Of a stretch of 9,943 nucleotides of DNA, positions 6,898 through 9,943 are shown in pieces (position 1 is the stretch's first letter; each line of letters begins with the position of its first letter). A program made the position numbers and the translations under genes. Source of the DNA: JACVSF01 sp036702855 (GTDB taxonomy: Bacteria > Cyanobacteriota > Cyanobacteriia > Phormidesmidales > Phormidesmidaceae); NCBI GenBank assembly GCA_036702855.1, contig DATNQF010000245.1:1-9943 (forward strand), in the 5' to 3' direction. The notes beneath the pieces were generated by a model. That model searched no databases. It saw only the letters and a program-made list of their open reading frames with translations, and had not been told where the DNA came from.

Positions 6898-7236
6898 ATG
6901 ACTACTTCGTTTAAAGTAATTGAACCCTCTGGAATTTTGGATGGTAATCAGACAGAACCCTTACGTCGAGCTGTGGAAGAAGCGCTGACAGAGGGGATGA
7001 AAATTGTTCTGCTTGACCTAAAAAATACGACCTTCATCGACAGCTCAGGTTTAGGAGGCTTGGTTATGGTGTTGAAGAAGGTTCGCTCACAAAACTGCAA
7101 AATGTATTTCTGCTCGATTAATGATCAGATTCGTATGTTGTTCGACCTGACAGGAATGGATCGGGTCTTTGATGTGCTGGAGGACCAGGCTGACTTTGAA
7201 TCTACTGTATTGAAAGAATTTCCCACCGAGCATTAA
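6898..7236 (+). CDS. STAS-domain anti-sigma-factor antagonist (RsbV/SpoIIAA-like)
   Basis: A 112-residue single-domain STAS protein. In partner-switching systems such proteins bind an anti-sigma or effector kinase when unphosphorylated and are inactivated by phosphorylation of a Ser after a conserved Asp. Here the motif is D48-S49-S50-G-L-G within TTFIDSSGLGGLVMVLKK (44-61). S49 aligns with the RsbV phosphoserine. The family's later segment NDQIRMLFDLTGMDRVFDVL (75-94) is also present, and length is typical. It ends tail-to-tail with a receiver-PP2C phosphatase gene, overlapping by four nucleotides. That enzyme is the obvious candidate to dephosphorylate it. No cognate kinase is encoded here. 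The ribosome binding site is weak (AGAG at 6887-6890), and the 133 nt upstream contain no convincing promoter. Confidence 0.9.
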   Translation: MTTSFKVIEPSGILDGNQTEPLRRAVEEALTEGMKIVLLDLKNTTFIDSSGLGGLVMVLKKVRSQNCKMYFCSINDQIRMLFDLTGMDRVFDVLEDQADFESTVLKEFPTEH

Positions 7237-8375
7237 TCGAGGGCTAGGGCAACAACAGACATATCATCTGTAGCCGAATTGGGAGTGCGTCGCTGGCTCA
7301 TAGCCTGTAAAATTTCATCCACATTGTGCCGTCGCTGCTGGGCTAGGAAATCAATAAACCCGTCTAATCCTACATACTCTTGGTTGTCCTGGAGCACTTC
7401 GTACAGTCCGTCACTAAATAGATACAAGGTGCTGTTGGGAGGGACTTGACAGCGTTGCCATTGGTAACGAGCCTCAGGCATCATGCCAATGGGTAGACCA
7501 GGGGTACGCAAACGTTCGGCAGTAATTTCTTGGCCATTTTGAGAAGAAACTAAAATTGCGGGCGGGTGCCCAGCGCTAGCGTAAAGTAACTGGCGATTGA
7601 CGCAGTTGAACACTCCATACCAGATGGTGAAGTACTTCTGGTTTTGGTCGCTCATCTGAAACGTCTCGTTGAGGGCTTTGAGCACCTTCTCAGGTCGATA
7701 AAAATTGACGTCGGGCAGTGACTGCGATCGCAACACGTTGAGCACCGAGGTTGAAAGCAGTGCAGACCCTAGACCATGACCTGACACGTCGAGCAGATAC
7801 ACCACTAAGTAGTCTGGATCGAGCCAGTAGTAGTCGTAGCAGTCTCCCCCAAGCTGTTGCGAAGGGACAAATCGGGCTTGAATATGTACTTTCCCCATTT
7901 GCTGAGCGGGGGGCAGCAAAGAGCGGACGTAAGATTCTGCTTCTGCGAGTTCGGCCTCTAGCTGTTGCTTCTGCTGTTTGAGGTCTCGGGCTAGTTGGTG
8001 TAATCGGATTCCGGCTCGCACTCTGGCCCGTAATTCATTGACATCAATAGGGGTTGAAAGCAGATCATCTGCTCCCATTTCTAAGCCCTTGACTCGATCA
8101 GCAATGCTGTGGCGAGAGGTCAGCAGCAGAAAAAAGGTGGTAGAGAGTTCAGCACTTTGCTTGACAGCTCGGCAAATGGTCAGGCCATCAACACTGCCTG
8201 GAATGTTCCAATCACAGATGATAACTGCTGGCTGCAACTTTTTGACCTGCTCTAACCCTTCTTGCCCGGTGCGGGTGGTGGTAACTGTGTATCCCTGCTC
8301 CTTGAGCGTATGCACCAAAAAAAGTTCGGTAATAGGGTCGTGTTCAATGACTAAAATATCGGTAATATCGGTCAT
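7233..8375 (-). CDS. Receiver-PP2C (RsbU/SpoIIE-type) serine phosphatase
   Basis: A 380-residue cytoplasmic two-domain regulator. Residues 5-122 form a response-regulator receiver with acidic residues E11/D13, phospho-acceptor D55 and T86. The conserved Lys is missing: in L-S-T-P the position holds T108. A coiled-coil linker (about 128-152) leads through LLPP (153-156) to a PP2C-type phosphatase domain. The metal-binding Asp motifs are intact: GGDCYD (176-181), LLDVSGHGLGSAL (194-206), FSDGLYE (320-326) and ATDDMS (368-373). It is likely to act on a phosphorylated STAS protein, plausibly the convergent neighbour. ATG 8375 is chosen because GGAAAG lies nine nucleotides upstream and receivers usually start close to the N-terminus. 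An in-frame ATG at 8417 would add 14 residues. It follows the amidohydrolase gene by 103 nt on the same strand, so the two may share a transcript. Confidence 0.92.
   Translation of the reverse strand: MTDITDILVIEHDPITELFLVHTLKEQGYTVTTTRTGQEGLEQVKKLQPAVIICDWNIPGSVDGLTICRAVKQSAELSTTFFLLLTSRHSIADRVKGLEMGADDLLSTPIDVNELRARVRAGIRLHQLARDLKQQKQQLEAELAEAESYVRSLLPPAQQMGKVHIQARFVPSQQLGGDCYDYYWLDPDYLVVYLLDVSGHGLGSALLSTSVLNVLRSQSLPDVNFYRPEKVLKALNETFQMSDQNQKYFTIWYGVFNCVNRQLLYASAGHPPAILVSSQNGQEITAERLRTPGLPIGMMPEARYQWQRCQVPPNSTLYLFSDGLYEVLQDNQEYVGLDGFIDFLAQQRRHNVDEILQAMSQRRTPNSATDDMSVVALALD
7724..7731. repeat. HIP1 palindrome (in phosphatase gene)
   Basis: Exact GCGATCGC, again with flanking T and A. Confidence 0.9.
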
Positions 8376-8478
8376 CCGAGCCAACTTTCCGGTGATGGTG
8401 AGAGTGGATGCACACATCTGCCCCTATCTTGGCAGGACTTTGGGGTTTCACGCTACCCGTGCAAGTTAAAAGCTGCCA

Positions 8479-9888
8479 TTAGCACCCGCACAGCCCCATA
8501 CTCCGGCGATATTGCTGTTCCAACTGAGGATCCAAGGTGGGTGGAGTAATGACCCAACTCGATCGCGACTGTATTAAACTTTGGCGCAGGGCATCAATAT
8601 CTACAGTTTGTATCTGGTGATTTTGAAGAATTGGACGTCCCCCAACCCATAACCGTTCCACGACTCCGGTAGGACGCCCTAACAGCAGTAGCCCCAATGG
8701 ATCTGTCGTCGGTAGCATGGATCCGTTATTCAAATCATATAAAACAAGATCGGCTTGCTGTCCAAGTGCGATCGCACCTACTTGATCTTGCAGCCCTAAC
8801 CCGATTGTTCCCCCCTGTGTTGCCATTGCGATTGAATCTCGTAGACTCAACCAGTGCCGATACTCAAAGTCTGTTGTGTTGTGCAACAGGGTTCCTATCT
8901 TGATCGCCTCAAGTAAATCCTGACCGTCATTACTGGCAGAACCATCACAGCCAAACGAGACATTAACGCCTGCTCTCCGATACTTAAGGACAGGGGCGAG
9001 TCCACTGCCTAGCCGTAAATTGCTCAAAGGGTTATGTACAACCGTCGCTCCAGTGTCCGCCAGTAGGTTAATGTCCGGGTCTTCCAGCCAAACGCCATGA
9101 GCTAGTGAAGTTTTTGGCCCTAAAAAACCAATATTTTTGAGGTACGTAACACCGCTGGTTCCGTAGCGTTCGTAAGCCAGCATTTGTTGGGCCTTGGTTT
9201 CCAGTAAGTGCGTATGGCAACACAGGTCATACTGCTGGCTTAACTCAACACAGCCTTCAAGTAGGAGGTTGGAACACAATTGAAAGCCAGTTGGCCCGAC
9301 GGCAATGTAAAGTCCCTGTTGGGGTTGATGATAGCTTTTGATCGCGGCTTCTAAAAGAACCAGGGCTCGCTCGGTTTGAGGGGTGATTGTTGGATACACC
9401 CCGGTTGATCCGGTTGGCACTCCCCTCTCTAGAGCCTGATCATGAACAAGCGGCGCAATGATGGTCCGAATACCGATTTCTTGATAGGCTCGAACAGCTG
9501 CCGCAATGGTTTCTAGCTCCTGCCCAGGGATGAGAATGAGGTGATCTACAACGGTTGTTCCGCCAGAGAACAGGGTTTCCGCCGCCGTCCATAAAGCCGA
9601 CAGGTAAACTTGCTCTGGTGTAAGGGCAGGGCAGCCGTAAAGCGCTCCCAGCCAGAGCTCTAGGGGGAGCGGAGGAATTAATCCGCGGCACCACATCTCT
9701 GGGGAGTGGGTGTGAGCGTTGACAAATCCGGGCAAGAGCAGCTTGCCCCGGCCATCAATTAACTCTCCTACCAAGGGTAAGTTTGAACCCAAAGCGGTGA
9801 TCACACCGTCTGCAACTTGTACATCTTGGGAGCAGTAACCTGCTTCAGTTAGCATCAGGACTTCCTGAAGCGTAAAGACTTGACTCAC
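8479..9888 (-). CDS. TrzA/AtzA-type metal-dependent amidohydrolase (probable deaminase)
   Basis: A 469-residue enzyme of the amidohydrolase superfamily, of usual length for the TrzA/AtzA/MTA-SAH-deaminase group. The metal and catalytic residues are present in order: H59 and H61 (VNAHTHSPE), H227 and E230 (CHTHLLE), H264 (SLAHGVWL) and D315 (GCDGSASND). The NPLSNLRLGSGLAPV stretch (286-300) is diagnostic of the subgroup. Small beta strands at both ends form the composite sandwich domain. It should hydrolyse an amino or similar group from a heterocycle. Candidates are methylthioadenosine/S-adenosylhomocysteine, guanine, cytosine or a triazine-like compound, and the sequence alone does not decide. 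The start is GTG 9888, with GGGAG (9897-9901) eight nucleotides upstream. An ATG at 9855 would drop 11 residues and is less favoured. Confidence 0.88.
   Translation of the reverse strand: MSQVFTLQEVLMLTEAGYCSQDVQVADGVITALGSNLPLVGELIDGRGKLLLPGFVNAHTHSPEMWCRGLIPPLPLELWLGALYGCPALTPEQVYLSALWTAAETLFSGGTTVVDHLILIPGQELETIAAAVRAYQEIGIRTIIAPLVHDQALERGVPTGSTGVYPTITPQTERALVLLEAAIKSYHQPQQGLYIAVGPTGFQLCSNLLLEGCVELSQQYDLCCHTHLLETKAQQMLAYERYGTSGVTYLKNIGFLGPKTSLAHGVWLEDPDINLLADTGATVVHNPLSNLRLGSGLAPVLKYRRAGVNVSFGCDGSASNDGQDLLEAIKIGTLLHNTTDFEYRHWLSLRDSIAMATQGGTIGLGLQDQVGAIALGQQADLVLYDLNNGSMLPTTDPLGLLLLGRPTGVVERLWVGGRPILQNHQIQTVDIDALRQSLIQSRSSWVITPPTLDPQLEQQYRRSMGLCGC
8768..8775. repeat. HIP1 palindrome (in amidohydrolase gene)
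   Basis: Exact GCGATCGC with flanking T and A, the fourth copy in the window. Confidence 0.9.
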
Positions 9889-9901
9889 AACATCCGCTCC
9901 C
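9885..9901 (-). promoter_or_regulatory. Amidohydrolase ribosome binding site with overlapping two-codon mini-ORF
   Basis: On the minus strand GGGAG (9901-9897) precedes ATG-TTG-TGA (9893-9885). The TGA of this mini-ORF overlaps the GTG start of the amidohydrolase (9888-9886) as GTGA. The binding site is eight nucleotides from GTG but only three from ATG, which favours GTG as the real start. Re-initiation coupling is possible. Confidence 0.45.
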
Positions 9902-9943
9902 GAGATAGACCCGTTAAAGTTCTCCTATTGTGCCTTGTTTTAA

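Noticed and set aside
7978..8469. 163-codon plus-strand frame opposite the phosphatase gene
   Set aside because: Entirely antisense to the conserved receiver domain, rich in Arg/Ser as typical shadow translation, with no supporting motif.

Overview
This window looks like cyanobacterial chromosome. A primary sigma factor with the cyanobacterial SigA/RpoD1 sequence type, a cyanobacterial-type LexA, a DUF3352 protein, a plant/cyanobacterial-type D-glycerate 3-kinase (photorespiration), and four copies of the HIP1 palindrome (each as TGCGATCGCA) all point the same way. I cannot name the genus. I see no transposase, integrase, CRISPR array, tRNA or rRNA, so this appears to be core chromosome rather than a mobile region.

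Layout. 1-262 is an A+T-rich non-coding stretch with inverted and direct repeats. 263-652 encodes a stand-alone response-regulator receiver domain with a degraded phosphorylation site. 653-1020 is non-coding and contains a long, rod-like foldable segment (about 776-914) that may be a small RNA. 1021-1344 encodes an unrecognised 107-residue protein. 1345-1788 is a long leader before rpoD1. It holds tandem 10-bp repeats, a CIRCE-like inverted repeat with unusual spacing, and a three-helix hairpin. 1789-2916 is rpoD1 (sigA), closed by a strong intrinsic terminator. 3153-3767 is lexA, with a perfect cyanobacterial LexA box over the -10 element of its own predicted promoter. 3943-5664 (DUF3352) and 5667-6764 (glycerate kinase) are a tightly spaced pair. 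6898-7236 encodes a STAS anti-sigma-factor antagonist. It converges, with a 4-nt overlap, on a minus-strand receiver-PP2C (RsbU/SpoIIE-type) phosphatase (7233-8375). Upstream of that on the minus strand is a full-length TrzA/AtzA-type amidohydrolase (8479-9888).

How it fits together. Much of the window is about control of transcription: the housekeeping sigma factor, the LexA repressor, and two parts of a partner-switching module. In such a module the phosphatase would dephosphorylate the STAS protein, which then binds an anti-sigma kinase. That kinase is not encoded here. GlyK returns photorespiratory glycerate to 3-phosphoglycerate. The amidohydrolase probably deaminates a purine, pyrimidine or related ring, but its substrate cannot be read from sequence.

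No wholly new system is evident. The best leads are the CIRCE-like element and structured leader before rpoD1, the possible structured RNA at 776-914, the convergent STAS/phosphatase pair whose receiver lacks the conserved lysine, and the apparently cleavable, self-regulated LexA.
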